The notes: generated from the letters alone by a model not told the origin. Shown: positions 45,058 to 56,517, counted from the stretch's first letter. The stretch is 64,000 nucleotides of DNA from Polynucleobacter rarus (GCF_003072505.1 NZ_NTGB01000001.1:3073447-3137446); one strand, 5' to 3'. Program-made: numbers and translations.

Positions 45058-46560
45058 TCAATCTTCTACGAAAGCTTCTTCACGAGTCTTCTTAAATGCT
45101 GGTACTGAAACAAGCGCAACTAAAATTAAAGCAAGGAATAAAAGGCTTGCAGATAATGGTCTTGTAACGAATACAGTGAAGTCACCTCTTGATAGCAACA
45201 AAGCACGGCGGAAGTTTTCTTCCATCATTGGTCCTAGAACAAAACCTAACAATAGTGGAGGAGCTTCACACTCTAACTTGTTGAACAAGTATCCGATAAT
45301 ACCGAATGCAGCAGTGAGGTAAATATCAAAAGTTGTGTTGTTTACAGAGTAAACACCGATACAGCAGAATACTAAGATTGCTGGGTATAAATGTCTGTAA
45401 GGAATCGTTAACAACTTAACCCAAACACCGATCATTGGTAAATTCAAAATGATCAACATTAAGTTACCAATCCACATTGAAGCAATCAAACCCCAGAATA
45501 AGGCAGGATTACTTGTCATTACTTGCGGACCAGGCTGAATGTTATGAATCGTCATCGCACCTACCATCAAGGCCATCACAGCGTTTGGTGGAATACCAAG
45601 GGTTAACAATGGAATGAATGATGTCTGTGCAGCTGCATTGTTTGCACTCTCAGGAGCAGCAACACCTTCAATCGCACCTTTACCGAACTCAGCTGAGTAC
45701 TTTGATACTTTTTTCTCTAAAGAATAAGCACCGAAACTCGCAAGCGCAGCACCACCACCAGGTAAAATACCTAAGACGGAACCTAACAAAGTTCCACGCA
45801 AAATCGGCGCAATCATTCTCTTGAAGTCAGTCTTTGTAGGCCATAAATTCGTAACCTTCTTCAAGAACGTTTCACGCTCTTCTTTTTGCTCTAGGTTACC
45901 CATAATCTCAGCAAAGCCGAACATTCCCATTGCAACAGCAACGAAACCAAGTCCGTCAGTGAGTTGAGGAATATCAAAGGCGTAACGTGAAGTACCAGAG
46001 TTAACGTCTGTTCCGACTAAACCTAGGAGCAATCCTAAAACGATCATTGCAATGGCTTTAATCAAGGAGCCAGAAGCAAGTACTACCGCGCCAATTAAAC
46101 CAAGTACCATCAGTGAGAAATATTCCGCAGGACCGAATTTAAAAGCTAATTCTGAAAGAGGTGCGGCAAAAGCTGCTAATACTAAAGTAGCTACGCAACC
46201 AGCGAAGAATGAACCCATACCTGCAGTAAAGAGTGCCACACCTGCTCGACCGTTTCGGGCCATTTGGTAACCGTCAATTGCCGTCACTACCGAGGATGAC
46301 TCTCCAGGGATATTAATCAAAATTGCAGTAGTTGATCCGCCGTACTGTGCACCGTAGTAAATACCTGCCAGCATAATTAGCGCTGCAATTGGAGGCAATG
46401 CATAGGTTGCTGGTAATAGCATAGCAATCGTTGCAATTGGACCTAATCCTGGTAAAACGCCGATTAAAGTACCAAGAACACAGCCAATGAAGCAATAGAC
46501 TAAATTCTGGAGGGAAAAGGCTGTTTCAAAGCCTAGAGAAAGATTACTTAATAAATCCAT
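45058..46560 (-). CDS. tctA: tripartite tricarboxylate transporter large permease TctA
   Basis: 500 residues, about 11-12 membrane helices. Family marks: V-L-P-G-L-G-P-I near 36, Y-Y-G-A-Q-Y-G-G-S-T-T-A-I-L-I-N-I-P-G near 67, and the A-A-P-E-S-A-N-N-A block near 305 with G-I-P-P-N-A-V-M-A-L after it. Part of a TTT-type carboxylate importer with TctB just upstream. Codon use is more biased than in neighbours (few rare codons), which suggests high expression. Confidence 0.95.
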   Translation of the reverse strand: MDLLSNLSLGFETAFSLQNLVYCFIGCVLGTLIGVLPGLGPIATIAMLLPATYALPPIAALIMLAGIYYGAQYGGSTTAILINIPGESSSVVTAIDGYQMARNGRAGVALFTAGMGSFFAGCVATLVLAAFAAPLSELAFKFGPAEYFSLMVLGLIGAVVLASGSLIKAIAMIVLGLLLGLVGTDVNSGTSRYAFDIPQLTDGLGFVAVAMGMFGFAEIMGNLEQKEERETFLKKVTNLWPTKTDFKRMIAPILRGTLLGSVLGILPGGGAALASFGAYSLEKKVSKYSAEFGKGAIEGVAAPESANNAAAQTSFIPLLTLGIPPNAVMALMVGAMTIHNIQPGPQVMTSNPALFWGLIASMWIGNLMLIILNLPMIGVWVKLLTIPYRHLYPAILVFCCIGVYSVNNTTFDIYLTAAFGIIGYLFNKLECEAPPLLLGFVLGPMMEENFRRALLLSRGDFTVFVTRPLSASLLFLALILVALVSVPAFKKTREEAFVED

Positions 46561-46608
46561 TTTATGTCTTTTCTATCTGTTTAATAGTTAGTAAGTGATT
46601 TTCTAGAT

Positions 46609-47061
46609 TCAGAAACTCGGCCAAACGGGAAACTGCAACTTTAATCCCCATACGAATGCAAAATAAGCGATGACATTTAAGATCACTGCACTGACTAAAG
46701 TGCCTTTCCAATGAAATTCATGACTTGCCATTGCTGAAACAAAAATCAAAACTACCAATGAGAGGATTAATCCAGCGTAAGGTAAAGCGATCGCAAAAAT
46801 GAGTACAGAGCAAGTAACCCAAGTAACAGATTTCCAATCCCATTTACCAATACCACTTTCCTCGGCACTAGATTTTAATGAACCAAGTAAAACAGCTAAG
46901 CCCAAAAGTGCGAGAACTATTCCTAACCAGAAAGGGAAATAGCCTGAGCCCATTTTTGCAGGGGTACCCATTTGGTATGATCTAGCTAAAATGGAGAAAA
47001 AAGCTCCAATAGCTATGAACATTAAACCAGACATGAAATCTTTTTGATTACGTATTTTCAA
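46609..47061 (-). CDS. tctB: tripartite tricarboxylate transporter small subunit TctB
   Basis: 150 residues, four membrane helices. I chose TTG 47061 because GAGGAG lies 6 bases upstream and it yields M-K-I-R-N-Q-K-D-F-M-S-G-L-M, the usual N-terminus of this family; the frame is open further, to 47115. G-S-G-Y-F-P-F near 49 is a family mark. 48 bases before tctA. No substrate-binding TctC gene is adjacent on either side. Confidence 0.88.
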   Translation of the reverse strand: MKIRNQKDFMSGLMFIAIGAFFSILARSYQMGTPAKMGSGYFPFWLGIVLALLGLAVLLGSLKSSAEESGIGKWDWKSVTWVTCSVLIFAIALPYAGLILSLVVLIFVSAMASHEFHWKGTLVSAVILNVIAYFAFVWGLKLQFPVWPSF

Positions 47062-47150
47062 ACGAAACTCCTCGAATATTTTTATTTTCTTAAAATTAAC
47101 TAATTTTGTTAACAACGTGCATTGTAAGTGGATTATTCAAATTGTGATCT

Positions 47151-47177
47151 TAGGGTTTTTACTTAGTAAAAAACCTA
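47151..47177. repeat. 12-bp inverted repeat between tctB and alaS
   Basis: TAGGGTTTTTAC (47151-47162), TTA, GTAAAAAACCTA (47166-47177), 11 of 12 pairs. It lies in the divergent region about 90 bases from tctB and 110 from alaS. It could be a leader hairpin of tctB or a leftover terminator. Confidence 0.4.
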
Positions 47178-47250
47178 CTAACATATAGCAATTCAAATGA
47201 AGATGCAACAAACAATAACTGCAAATTGTAATCGTAAAATTAAGAAATAA

Positions 47251-47278
47251 TTAACCTTTTGCACCATGATGAGATAAT
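47251..47278 (+). promoter_or_regulatory. candidate promoter placing the start of transcription near the alaS ATG
   Basis: TTAACC (47251-47256, 4/6), 16-base spacer, GATAAT (47273-47278, 5/6). The predicted start falls within a few bases of ATG 47286, which has no clear Shine-Dalgarno. Weak by-eye call. Confidence 0.3.
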
Positions 47279-47285
47279 ATATTTT

Positions 47286-49928
47286 ATGAAAGTAAATGAA
47301 ATCCGCCAAAAGTATTTAGACTTTTTTGCCTCTAAAGGCCATCAAGTCGTGAGCTCTAGCCCCGTCGTGCCTGGAGAAGACCCAACTTTGCTATTCACAA
47401 ATGCTGGGATGAATCAATTTAAAGATGTTTTTTTAGGTTTTGATAAAAGGCCTTACACCAGAGCTACGACTGCGCAAAAGTGTATTCGGGCGGGTGGAAA
47501 ACACAATGATCTAGATAATGTCGGCTATACAGCTCGGCATCATACTTTCTTTGAAATGCTCGGCAATTTTTCTTTTGGCGACTATTTTAAAGAGGACGCC
47601 ATTCAATTTGCTTGGGAGTTATTGACAGAAGTATTTCAGTTACCCAAGGAAAAACTCTTGATAACTGTCTATTCCGAAGATCAAGAGGCATTCGATATTT
47701 GGACAAAAAAAGTAGGTGTCCCACCTGAGAGAGTCGTTCGTATTGGCGATAACAAAGGTGCACGCTACGCGTCCGATAACTTTTGGATGATGGGTGATAC
47801 AGGCCCTTGCGGACCTTGTACTGAAATTTTCTATGATCATGGCCCTGAAATCCCAGGTGGTCCTCCTGGAAGTCCTGACGAAGATGGTGATCGCTATATT
47901 GAAATTTGGAATAACGTTTTCATGCAGTTCAATCGTGATGAAAATGGAGTCATGCATCCCCTCCCTAAAAAGAGCGTTGATACGGGGATGGGATTAGAAA
48001 GAATTTCCGCCATTTTGCAACACGTGCACTCAAATTACGAAATTGATTTATTTGTCCACTTAATTGCCGCTGCGAAGACAGCTGTTGATCAAGCTGGAGG
48101 AAATAACTGTGATTTAAATAGCCCATCGTTAAAGGTGATTGCAGATCACGTAAGAGCTTGTTCATTTACGATTGCTGATGGCGTCATACCTGGTAATGCA
48201 GGGCGTGGTTATGTACTGCGCCGTATTACGCGAAGAGCTATACGACATGGCTATAAATTAGGGGCTAGATCACCATTCTTCTTTAGTATCGTAAAAAGCC
48301 TAGTTCAAGAAATGGGCAGCGCCTATCCGGAACTTGTTCTGAATGAAGAAAAAATTTCAGAGGTTATTCGGCTGGAAGAAGAACGGTTTTTTCAAACAAT
48401 TGCTAATGGCATGGAGATTTTGGAAAATGCGATTGGTGACATCGATTCGACTAAACCATCGCAAATTCTTGATGGTGAAATCGCCTTTAAATTACACGAC
48501 ACTTTTGGCTTTCCCCTCGATTTAACAGCTGATGTTTGTCGTGAAAGAAATGTTCAAGTCGATGAGGCTGGCTTTGAAAAATGCATGCAACATCAACGTG
48601 AACTAGCTCGCGCAGCTGGTAAATTTAAAGTAAATCAGGGTCTCGAGTATCAAGGTCCGGCTACGAACTTTATTGGTTATGAACACCTTCACTCTGAACA
48701 GTCGAGTGTTTTGGCTCTTTATATCGATGGCAGTTCTGTCAATGAGGTTTCTAGTGGCGTGGACGCTGTCATCGTCCTAGATCAAACACCTTTTTATGCC
48801 GAATCGGGTGGTCAAGTTGGTGATGGTGGCGAAATGCGCAATCAGCAATTTTTGTTCCAAGTAGAAGATACTTTAAAAATACAAGCTGATGTATTTGGAC
48901 ACCACGGCAAAGTTTTAGAAGGTAGTATCAAAGTTGGTGATAAATTACAGACCAAAGTTGATGTATTCTCGCGCCAAGCTATTATGAGAAATCATAGTGC
49001 TACGCACTTACTGCATAAAGCCCTGAGAGAAGTTTTGGGTGCGCATGTGCAACAAAAAGGCTCTCTAGTTGACCCACAAAAAACACGCTTTGACTTCACC
49101 CACTCAAGCCCTGTAACGGATGCTGAATTAGAAAAAATTGAACAAATCGTCAATGCAGAAATTTTAGAGAATCAAGCTACCTCTGCGAAATCGATGTCGA
49201 TTGATGATGCGCAAAAAACGGGTGCCATGATGTTGTTTGGGGAAAAATATGGTGATGTGGTTCGTGTCCTGGAAATTGGCTCATCTAAGGAGCTTTGTGG
49301 CGGAACCCACGTGCATAGAACCGGCGATATCGGATTGTTTAAGGTAATCGCTGAGAGTGGTGTAGCTGCTGGAATCCGCCGGATAGAGGCAATCTCGGGT
49401 AATTTAAGCCTAGCCAGAATGCAAAAGATTGAATCTCAGTTGCAGTCTGCTGCCCAGATTTTAAAATCTACCCCAGACGATCTTGAAAATAGAGTCCAAC
49501 AATTATTGGATCAACTTCGTGAAGTTGAAAAAGAGCTTGAAAAATCTCAATCTAAATTAGCAGCTAGTCAAGGCGATGAATTAATGACGAAAGCAGTGTT
49601 AGTCAAAGGTATTCAAGTCTTAGCGATACAGTTTGATGTTTCAGATTCGAAAGTACTTAGAGAAACGGTTGATCAGCTTAAAAACAAGTTGAAGTCTGCA
49701 GTTATTGTCTTAGGTAGTAAGCAAGACGGTAAAGTACAGCTGATTGCTGGAGTAACTCCCGATTTGATTAGCAAACTCAAGGCGGGAGAGTTAGTTAATT
49801 TTGTTGCCAATCAAGTAGGTGGTAAAGGTGGCGGTAAACCTGATTTAGCAATGGCAGGTGGAACGGAACCCGAAAACCTGCCTGCTGCCTTAAACTCTGT
49901 CAACAACTATGTTGAAGGCAAGTTATGA
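47286..49928 (+). CDS. alaS: alanyl-tRNA synthetase
   Basis: Class II synthetase, 880 residues from ATG 47286 ([11 protein letters not shown]); the frame opens earlier but the family begins here. T-N-A-G-M-N-Q-F and [12 protein letters not shown] mark the catalytic core; the editing domain has H-S-A-T-H-L-L-H near 581 and C-G-G-T-H near 680; the C-terminal region has a coiled coil near 740-775 and a G-G-K-G-G-G-K-P end. Followed by tusA with a 4-base overlap. Confidence 0.97.
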   Translation: MKVNEIRQKYLDFFASKGHQVVSSSPVVPGEDPTLLFTNAGMNQFKDVFLGFDKRPYTRATTAQKCIRAGGKHNDLDNVGYTARHHTFFEMLGNFSFGDYFKEDAIQFAWELLTEVFQLPKEKLLITVYSEDQEAFDIWTKKVGVPPERVVRIGDNKGARYASDNFWMMGDTGPCGPCTEIFYDHGPEIPGGPPGSPDEDGDRYIEIWNNVFMQFNRDENGVMHPLPKKSVDTGMGLERISAILQHVHSNYEIDLFVHLIAAAKTAVDQAGGNNCDLNSPSLKVIADHVRACSFTIADGVIPGNAGRGYVLRRITRRAIRHGYKLGARSPFFFSIVKSLVQEMGSAYPELVLNEEKISEVIRLEEERFFQTIANGMEILENAIGDIDSTKPSQILDGEIAFKLHDTFGFPLDLTADVCRERNVQVDEAGFEKCMQHQRELARAAGKFKVNQGLEYQGPATNFIGYEHLHSEQSSVLALYIDGSSVNEVSSGVDAVIVLDQTPFYAESGGQVGDGGEMRNQQFLFQVEDTLKIQADVFGHHGKVLEGSIKVGDKLQTKVDVFSRQAIMRNHSATHLLHKALREVLGAHVQQKGSLVDPQKTRFDFTHSSPVTDAELEKIEQIVNAEILENQATSAKSMSIDDAQKTGAMMLFGEKYGDVVRVLEIGSSKELCGGTHVHRTGDIGLFKVIAESGVAAGIRRIEAISGNLSLARMQKIESQLQSAAQILKSTPDDLENRVQQLLDQLREVEKELEKSQSKLAASQGDELMTKAVLVKGIQVLAIQFDVSDSKVLRETVDQLKNKLKSAVIVLGSKQDGKVQLIAGVTPDLISKLKAGELVNFVANQVGGKGGGKPDLAMAGGTEPENLPAALNSVNNYVEGKL

Positions 49929-50161
49929 GTGCAATCATCATTGATAAAGAAGTTAATTGCATTGGGATGATTTGTCCTTTGCCCGTCTTAAGAACGAAAA
50001 AAGCACTATCCGATATGCAAACTGGCAAGATTTTAAAAGTAATTGCAAATGACCCAGGCGCCAAGCATGATATTCCCATGTTTGCAAAACAAACAGGAAA
50101 TAACCTGATTCATTCTGAAGTAGAAGATGAAAATTTCATCTTCTACTTAGCGAGACGCTAG
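49925..50161 (+). CDS. tusA: TusA family sulfurtransferase
   Basis: 78 residues. The family motif C-P-L-P with the catalytic Cys17 is preceded by an extra Cys12. TusA proteins relay persulfide sulfur for tRNA 2-thiouridine and other thio-cofactors. The ATGA overlap with alaS indicates coupling. The last 43 bases of the gene hold two hairpins (separate entry), and the stop abuts that of convergent galU. Confidence 0.92.
   Translation: MSAIIIDKEVNCIGMICPLPVLRTKKALSDMQTGKILKVIANDPGAKHDIPMFAKQTGNNLIHSEVEDENFIFYLARR
50119..50160. terminator. pair of hairpins inside the 3' end of tusA
   Basis: First: AGTAGAAGATGAAA (50119-50132), one central base, TTTCATCTTCTACT (50134-50147), a perfect 14-bp inverted repeat. 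Second: TAGCG (50148-50152), AGA, CGCTA (50156-50160). No T run follows on either strand, so this is not a classical intrinsic terminator; position at a zero-gap convergent junction suggests a 3'-end or transcription-stop role. Confidence 0.55.
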
Positions 50162-51058
50162 TTACTTGGCCGCTGAGGTTCTGCCTGAAATCGATTTGTG
50201 TGCTTTTAAATAAGCTTTAAATTCAGCAGATACTTCAGGATGCTTTAAGGCAAACTCAACTGTTGCTTTTAGGTAGCCTAATTTGCTACCGCAATCATAA
50301 CGAACACCATCATATTGATAAGCTAATACTTGCTCTTTTTGTAAAAGAGTTTGGATTGCATCCGTTAATTGATATTCACCACCAGAACCTGGTTTTAGAT
50401 TTTTAATATGAGAAAAAATCTGCGGAGTCAAAATATAACGTCCTACCACACCAAGGTTAGAAGGTGCATCTTCAGGTGCTGGCTTCTCAACAATGTCATC
50501 TAATTTCAAAAGATTCTTTTCAAGCTTTTTACCTGAAATAACACCGTATGAGCGACTTTGATCTTTGGTAATTTTTTCTACACCGATTACTGAACTATGA
50601 TAGTGCGAGTAAACATCAATCATCTGCTGTAAGGTTGGTACTGGACCGGTTAATAAGTCATCCGCAAGAATAATGGCAAATGGATCGTTACCAACTAATT
50701 TTTCAGCGCAAAGTACCGCATTACCTAGTCCCAAGGCCTCTGATTGACGAACATAAACACAGTCAACATGGCTTGGTTTAATACTGCGTACGATTTCTAG
50801 TAAATCGTTTTTCTTTTTATTCTCAAGCTCTATTTCAAGTTCGTAAGCCTTATCGAAATGATCTTCAATCGCTCTTTTACTGCGACCTGTTACAAAAATA
50901 AGTTCGGTAATTCCAGAGGCAATTGCCTCTTCTACCGCATATTGAATCAGGGGCTTATCAACTACGGTAAGCATTTCTTTGGGCATGGCCTTAGTTGCTG
51001 GTAAAAATCGTGTACCGAGTCCAGCTACTGGAAAAACAGCTTTAAAAATTTTTTTCAT
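50162..51058 (-). CDS. galU: UTP-glucose-1-phosphate uridylyltransferase
   Basis: 298 residues. Makes UDP-glucose for cell-surface sugars. P-V-A-G-L-G-T-R-F-L-P-A-T-K near 10-23 with the nucleotide-binding loop, K-P-L-I-Q-Y-A-V-E-E-A, and the central D-D-L-L-T-G. Downstream of valS by 27 bases on the same strand, although the two are functionally unrelated. A basic C-terminal tail ends in T-S-A-A-K. Confidence 0.96.
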   Translation of the reverse strand: MKKIFKAVFPVAGLGTRFLPATKAMPKEMLTVVDKPLIQYAVEEAIASGITELIFVTGRSKRAIEDHFDKAYELEIELENKKKNDLLEIVRSIKPSHVDCVYVRQSEALGLGNAVLCAEKLVGNDPFAIILADDLLTGPVPTLQQMIDVYSHYHSSVIGVEKITKDQSRSYGVISGKKLEKNLLKLDDIVEKPAPEDAPSNLGVVGRYILTPQIFSHIKNLKPGSGGEYQLTDAIQTLLQKEQVLAYQYDGVRYDCGSKLGYLKATVEFALKHPEVSAEFKAYLKAHKSISGRTSAAK

Positions 51059-51085
51059 ATTGTTTATGTTTTTTGAAAGAATAGA

Positions 51086-53995
51086 TTAATTGTGGGATAG
51101 TTTATCCCATTGATCTGAAAGTCTTGCCAACTTGGACTTAAACTCAGCCATCCTATTTTGTTCTTGCGAAAGTACTTCAGGAGGCGCTTTACTTACGAAA
51201 CTTTCATTTGATAATTTACCATAACTTTTTTTAATCTCAGATTCCAATCGCACCATTTCTTTCCTAATACGCGTTTTTTCGGCTTCAACATCAATTTCGA
51301 CTTCTAAAAGTAGGCGAATATCATCCACAATTACAACCGGTGCCTGCGCGCTCTTTGCATCAATGAGTTGTCCAGTAGTGTCGATTTGGATATCAGATAA
51401 CTTGCCTAGACTCATTAAATAAGGTTTAACAAGTACTAAGAAATCAGTGGGGCCTTGAATCAATAAAGGCACTTTTTGCGAAGGAGGAATTTGCATTTCT
51501 CCGCGTAGATTTCTGCAGGCATCAACTAAAGATTTGAGTTTTTTAACCCATAACTCTGAAGCCTCATCAATTTTGCTAGGCTGAGAGATTGGATAAGCTT
51601 GCAAGGCAATACTTTGTTTCGGACAATCTTGTAATGATTTCCCTGCTTTAGGGGCAACCGTTTGCCATAGTTCTTCAGTAATAAATGGAATTATTGGGTG
51701 AGCTAAGCGCAGAATCGTTTCTAAAACTCTTAAAAGTGTTCTACGGGTTGCCCTCTGACTAGCCGGACTGCCCTGTTGCAATTGCACCTTCGCCAACTCT
51801 AAATACCAATCACAATACTCGTCCCAAACAAATTGATAAATTGAACTAGAGATTAAATCAAACCGGTACTCTTTGTAAGCTCTATCAATATCAGCTTCTA
51901 CTCTTTGTAACTGGGAAACAATCCATCGATCAGCAGGAGAAAAGTCTAAATATCCCTCCGGTCCACAGTCTCCTAGACATTTTGCGAAGCCATTGTCTTC
52001 ATCGTTACCATTGCAGTTCATTAAAACAAATCGAGTCGCATTCCATAACTTATTACAAAAATTACGATAGCCCTCACAACGATTTAAATCAAAATTAATA
52101 TTTCTACCCAAGGTTGCCATGGAGGCAAAGGTAAAGCGGAGGGCATCTGTCCCAAAGGAGGGAATACCTTGTGGGAATTCTTTGGTCGTTTTCTTAGAAA
52201 TAGATTCTGCTTGCTTCGGATTCATTAAATTTTGAGTCCGTTTTTCAAGTAAATCTTCTAGTGAAATACCATCAATCAAATCAATTGGGTCCAAGGTATT
52301 TCCTTTGGACTTACTCATTTTCTGACCTTCAGCATCTCTAACTAAGCCATGCACATACACATCTTGAAATGGTACTTTACCCGTGAAATGACAGGTCATC
52401 ATGACCATGCGGGCAACCCAGAAAAAGATGATGTCAAAACCAGTTACTAAGACAGTAGAGGGTAAAAAACGCTCGAGCAGTTCAGTCTTATTTGGCCAAC
52501 CTAAGGATGAAAATGGGACTAAAGCAGAACTAAACCAAGTGTCTAAGACATCATCATCGCGCCGAAGGCTGCCAAGATAACCTTGAGCACGCGCTTTTTC
52601 ATAAGCAGCTTCTTCATTCCTAGCCACAACAAAAGTACCGTCGTCTAAAAACCAAGCTGGAATTTGATGACCCCACCATAATTGCCTAGAGATACACCAG
52701 TCCTGAATATTTTCAAGCCATTGTGAATAAGTTGAAGTCCAGTTTTCGGGAACAAGCTTGATATCACCCTCAGTTACCGCGAGAAGTGCTGCGCTAGCAA
52801 TCGACTCTCCTGGTTTATATTGATTGAAAGGAGTGGGCGTAGACATCGCTACAAACCACTGGTCTGTTAGCATTGGTTCGATAATCGTGCGAGTTCTATC
52901 CCCTCTAGGGACCATCAATTTATGATCAACCACTTTTTCTAACAGACCTAATGAGTCTAAGTCTTTAACAATTTTTTTTCTCGCCTCAAAGCGGTCCATA
53001 CCTTGGTAGGTAAGAGGTGCATTGTCATTAATTTTGGCATCTAAAGTGAGAATACTCATCGGTGTGAGTTGATGTCTTTGACCAACCGCATAATCGTTAA
53101 AGTCGTGTGCTGGTGTAACTTTTACTACACCTGTTCCAAATGCTGGATCAACATAGTCATCCGCAATAATAGGTATTTCTCGGTCACATAGAGGCAATAC
53201 TACCTTTTTACCAATCAGGTGTTGATATCTCTCATCCTCAGGATGAACCATAACAGCTAAATCACCCAACATCGTTTCAGGTCTAGTTGTCGCTACCGTT
53301 AAGTGCCCAGATCCATCCGCTAAAGGGTAACGAATGTGCCACATAGAACCAGCCTCTTCCAAACTCTCTACTTCAAGGTCGGAGACTGCGGTGCCTAGAA
53401 CTGGATCCCAATTAACCAGCCTTTTGCCACGGTAAATCAGACCTTGTTCATATAAAGTAACAAAGACTTCAACAACCGCCTCGGACATCGAGGGATCCAT
53501 CGTGAAGTATTCCTTACTCCAGTCAATTGAGGCGCCGAGTCGTTTAATTTGACTAGTAATAGTGGAACCCGACTTTTCTTTCCATTCCCACACTTTATTT
53601 AAAAATGTTTCTCTACCCAAATCATGTCTTGAAATACCTTGGGCATCTAACTGTCTTTCCACCACAATTTGTGTGGCAATACCAGCATGATCTGTACCTG
53701 GAACCCATAATGCATTTTGACCTTGCATTCTGGCATGACGCGTTAAGCTATCCATAATAGTTTGGTTAAAAGCATGCCCCATATGAAGCGTACCGGTAAC
53801 ATTAGGGGGCGGTAATTGGATACAGAAATTTTCCTGATCAGCTTTGATTTCTAGGACATTTATATCTTTTTCAGCCCAAATTTGACTGAGCTTTTTTTCG
53901 ATAGCTAAGGGTTCGAAGGCCTTGGCAAGTTCATTTGATTGATTTGCGTCGTTAGACATGGGTGATGAAGGAGTATTATTTTCTATTTTAGACAT
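51086..53995 (-). CDS. valS: valyl-tRNA synthetase
   Basis: Class I synthetase with editing domain, 969 residues. [13 protein letters not shown] near 62, editing domain with [10 protein letters not shown] near 237, K-M-S-K-S-K-G-N near 563, and the C-terminal coiled coil from about 900 ([11 protein letters not shown]). ATG 53995 gives a 30-residue Ser/Asn-rich lead before the family core. Divergent from uvrD with only 35 bases between. Confidence 0.98.
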   Translation of the reverse strand: MSKIENNTPSSPMSNDANQSNELAKAFEPLAIEKKLSQIWAEKDINVLEIKADQENFCIQLPPPNVTGTLHMGHAFNQTIMDSLTRHARMQGQNALWVPGTDHAGIATQIVVERQLDAQGISRHDLGRETFLNKVWEWKEKSGSTITSQIKRLGASIDWSKEYFTMDPSMSEAVVEVFVTLYEQGLIYRGKRLVNWDPVLGTAVSDLEVESLEEAGSMWHIRYPLADGSGHLTVATTRPETMLGDLAVMVHPEDERYQHLIGKKVVLPLCDREIPIIADDYVDPAFGTGVVKVTPAHDFNDYAVGQRHQLTPMSILTLDAKINDNAPLTYQGMDRFEARKKIVKDLDSLGLLEKVVDHKLMVPRGDRTRTIIEPMLTDQWFVAMSTPTPFNQYKPGESIASAALLAVTEGDIKLVPENWTSTYSQWLENIQDWCISRQLWWGHQIPAWFLDDGTFVVARNEEAAYEKARAQGYLGSLRRDDDVLDTWFSSALVPFSSLGWPNKTELLERFLPSTVLVTGFDIIFFWVARMVMMTCHFTGKVPFQDVYVHGLVRDAEGQKMSKSKGNTLDPIDLIDGISLEDLLEKRTQNLMNPKQAESISKKTTKEFPQGIPSFGTDALRFTFASMATLGRNINFDLNRCEGYRNFCNKLWNATRFVLMNCNGNDEDNGFAKCLGDCGPEGYLDFSPADRWIVSQLQRVEADIDRAYKEYRFDLISSSIYQFVWDEYCDWYLELAKVQLQQGSPASQRATRRTLLRVLETILRLAHPIIPFITEELWQTVAPKAGKSLQDCPKQSIALQAYPISQPSKIDEASELWVKKLKSLVDACRNLRGEMQIPPSQKVPLLIQGPTDFLVLVKPYLMSLGKLSDIQIDTTGQLIDAKSAQAPVVIVDDIRLLLEVEIDVEAEKTRIRKEMVRLESEIKKSYGKLSNESFVSKAPPEVLSQEQNRMAEFKSKLARLSDQWDKLSHN

Positions 53996-54009
53996 TCCTA
54001 AATTATAAT
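53981..54009 (+). promoter_or_regulatory. candidate promoter of the uvrD-type helicase
   Basis: TTCTAT (53981-53986, 3/6), 17-base spacer, a perfect TATAAT (54004-54009). The predicted start is about 15 bases before GTG 54031. The element overlaps the first codons of valS. Confidence 0.4.
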
Positions 54010-54030
54010 GGTGTATTTCAAAGAGTCCAT

Positions 54031-56370
54031 GTGTCTGAACTTCTACATAATTTAAACCCTGAACAGCTACAGGCTGTTACCCTAGCTACTAAAGATGAAA
54101 ATGGCAATGCGCAGTCGGCATTGATTTTAGCTGGGGCCGGTAGTGGTAAAACGCGAGTTCTTACAACGAGGATTGCTTACCTCATTCAGACTGGTCAAAT
54201 TTCACCGATTGGGATCTTAGCGGTTACCTTTACAAATAAAGCCGCTAAAGAGATGTTGGCTAGGTTGTCAGGGATGATGCCGATTAATACTCGCGGTATG
54301 TGGGTCGGAACTTTTCATGGCTTATGTAATCGATTATTGAGAGCCCATTTCAAAGACGCAGGATTACCTTCAACTTTCCAAATTTTGGATACCCAAGATC
54401 AATTATCTGCGATTAAAAGATTACTCAAATCTTTAAAAGTGGATGATGAAAAGTATCCTCCAAAGCAGTTGCAATATTTCATTTCCAATTCAAAAGAACG
54501 TGGAAATAGGCCAAAAGATATTTCCCCCGTTGATGAGTTTCAAGCAATGATGACGAAACTGTATCAAGCTTATGAAGAGCAATGTCAACGAGAGGGCGTG
54601 GTTGACTTTTCGGAGCTTCTTTTAAGATCTTATGAACTTCTTAAATTTCATGAGCCAATTAGAGAGCATTATCAAAAGCGTTTTAGACATGTATTAGTTG
54701 ACGAGTTTCAAGATACCAACACTTTGCAATACGCTTGGTTAAAACTCTTATCTGCCCAAGCAACTCCCCATGCGGCTTGCGTGTTTGCAGTGGGTGATGA
54801 TGATCAAAGTATTTACGCGTTTAGAGGTGCAGATGTTGCAAACATGCGCTTGTTCGAAAAACAGTACCATCCGGTAACCGTTAAGTTAGAACAAAACTAT
54901 CGATCCCACGCCAATATTCTGGATACTGCTAACTGTCTGATTGCTCATAATACTGAACGGTTAGGTAAAAATTTACGAACAGATGCTGGACATGGTGAAC
55001 CGGTCAGACTTTATGAAGCCGCCTCAGATGGAATGGAAGCCTCCTGGTTAATTGACGAAATTCGTAATTTAATTAACGACGGGATGACTAGAAGTGAAGT
55101 TGCGATTTTGTATCGTAGCAATGCTCAGTCACGCATTATTGAGCATGGTCTATTTTCTGCTGGAATCGCTTATCGAGTCTATGGGGGCTTGCGCTTCTTT
55201 GAGCGTGCCGAAATTAAACATGCTCTAGCATATTTGCGTTTAATGGAAAATCCCAATGATGACACCTCCTTTTCAAGGGTGGTCAATTTTCCTACTCGTG
55301 GAATTGGCGCAAGATCAATTGAAGCTTTGCAAGATATCGCCCGCACTCAACAATGTTCACTCTACAGCGCAGCAAGTTCTTTAGAGGGTAAACCGGGCTC
55401 CTCTATTAATGGGTTTATCCGTTTAATTGATCATATGCGGGATGCTACACGTAAAAACACACTACCTGAATTAATTGACTATGTGATCCAACATTGTGGC
55501 TTAATCCAACATTATTTGGCTGAAAAAGAAGGCCAAGATCGGATTGAAAACTTACAAGAACTAATTAACGCTGCTACGGCTTTTGTCGCTGAAGAAGGCT
55601 TAGGTCAGGATGCCGTTGCTTTAACGCCGATTGAGCTCAATACGAGCTTACCGGTTGAGCCCCTCTTTGACAATCAAGGTACTACTCAAACGACAGCCAT
55701 AGAAATGTCACCTTTAGCTGGATTTTTAGCGCATGCATCCCTAGAGTCAGGTGATAATCAAGCACAGGCGGGTCAAGACGCTGTGCAATTAATGACTGTT
55801 CATGCTTCAAAAGGACTCGAGTTTAAAGTCGTCTTTATTACAGGCCTTGAGGAAGGCTTATTCCCTCATGAGAATAGTATTAATGAACCAAAGGGTTTAG
55901 AAGAAGAGCGCCGATTAATGTATGTCGCCATTACGCGGGCTAGGGATCGTTTGTATTTGTCACATACTCAGTCTAGGATGTTACATGGTCAAGTGAGGTA
56001 CAACATGCCATCAAGATTTTTAGAGGAGTTACCGAAGGAGTGCCTTAAACTATTAACTCCAAAACACTCAGAGTCAAGGTGGGGTAATGTGGCAAGGCAA
56101 GTTAACCCTAGTTGGGGAAATACTAGCTTGGGTCAAGATTTACCAACTGCCAAAAGTTTTAGTAAAACCTCTGTCGTGGTGCCCAGTACCAAAAGCAATA
56201 ATGATCATGGTTTTTATGCTGGTCAAATGGTATTTCATCCAAAATTTGGCGAAGGCAGAATTACTGGCTTTGAAGGAAATGGCGCTGATACCAGGGCGCA
56301 GGTAAACTTTACTAGAAACGGTGTGAAGTGGTTACAACTCAGCATTGCAAAATTAAGCGCTATTGAATAG
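54031..56370 (+). CDS. uvrD: UvrD/Rep family DNA helicase
   Basis: Superfamily 1A 3'-5' helicase, 779 residues, of nucleotide excision and mismatch repair. Start is GTG 54031 with AAAGAG upstream. Motif I G-A-G-S-G-K-T near 38-44, [10 protein letters not shown], motif [10 protein letters not shown] near 225, [12 protein letters not shown] near 252, motif [12 protein letters not shown] and V-A-I-T-R-A-R-D-R. The C-terminal H-P-K-F-G-E-G-R-I matches the UvrD/PcrA RNA-polymerase-binding Tudor-like domain, so UvrD rather than Rep. Confidence 0.93.
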   Translation: MSELLHNLNPEQLQAVTLATKDENGNAQSALILAGAGSGKTRVLTTRIAYLIQTGQISPIGILAVTFTNKAAKEMLARLSGMMPINTRGMWVGTFHGLCNRLLRAHFKDAGLPSTFQILDTQDQLSAIKRLLKSLKVDDEKYPPKQLQYFISNSKERGNRPKDISPVDEFQAMMTKLYQAYEEQCQREGVVDFSELLLRSYELLKFHEPIREHYQKRFRHVLVDEFQDTNTLQYAWLKLLSAQATPHAACVFAVGDDDQSIYAFRGADVANMRLFEKQYHPVTVKLEQNYRSHANILDTANCLIAHNTERLGKNLRTDAGHGEPVRLYEAASDGMEASWLIDEIRNLINDGMTRSEVAILYRSNAQSRIIEHGLFSAGIAYRVYGGLRFFERAEIKHALAYLRLMENPNDDTSFSRVVNFPTRGIGARSIEALQDIARTQQCSLYSAASSLEGKPGSSINGFIRLIDHMRDATRKNTLPELIDYVIQHCGLIQHYLAEKEGQDRIENLQELINAATAFVAEEGLGQDAVALTPIELNTSLPVEPLFDNQGTTQTTAIEMSPLAGFLAHASLESGDNQAQAGQDAVQLMTVHASKGLEFKVVFITGLEEGLFPHENSINEPKGLEEERRLMYVAITRARDRLYLSHTQSRMLHGQVRYNMPSRFLEELPKECLKLLTPKHSESRWGNVARQVNPSWGNTSLGQDLPTAKSFSKTSVVVPSTKSNNDHGFYAGQMVFHPKFGEGRITGFEGNGADTRAQVNFTRNGVKWLQLSIAKLSAIE

Positions 56371-56413
56371 TTAGCAGAATAGTTAGCAGAATAGTAAGCA
56401 AAACGAGTAAGCA
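56365..56413. repeat. decaying 12-bp tandem repeat starting at the uvrD stop
   Basis: GAATAGTTAGCA at 56365-56376 and 56377-56388, GAATAGTAAGCA at 56389-56400, then a diverged 13-base AAACGAGTAAGCA at 56401-56413. The first GAATAG is the last codon and stop of uvrD. A further inverted repeat AGTGCTA/TAGCACT follows at 56457-56463 and 56486-56492. Confidence 0.75.
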
Positions 56414-56517
56414 AAACTAGCTCTGAAGTTCATACCTAAAATTAGTCGTTATAGTTAGTGCTACATTAGCCGGCTCTGCATTTACTAGCACTTTATTTCG
56501 CTAGCTCTCAAATTTCT

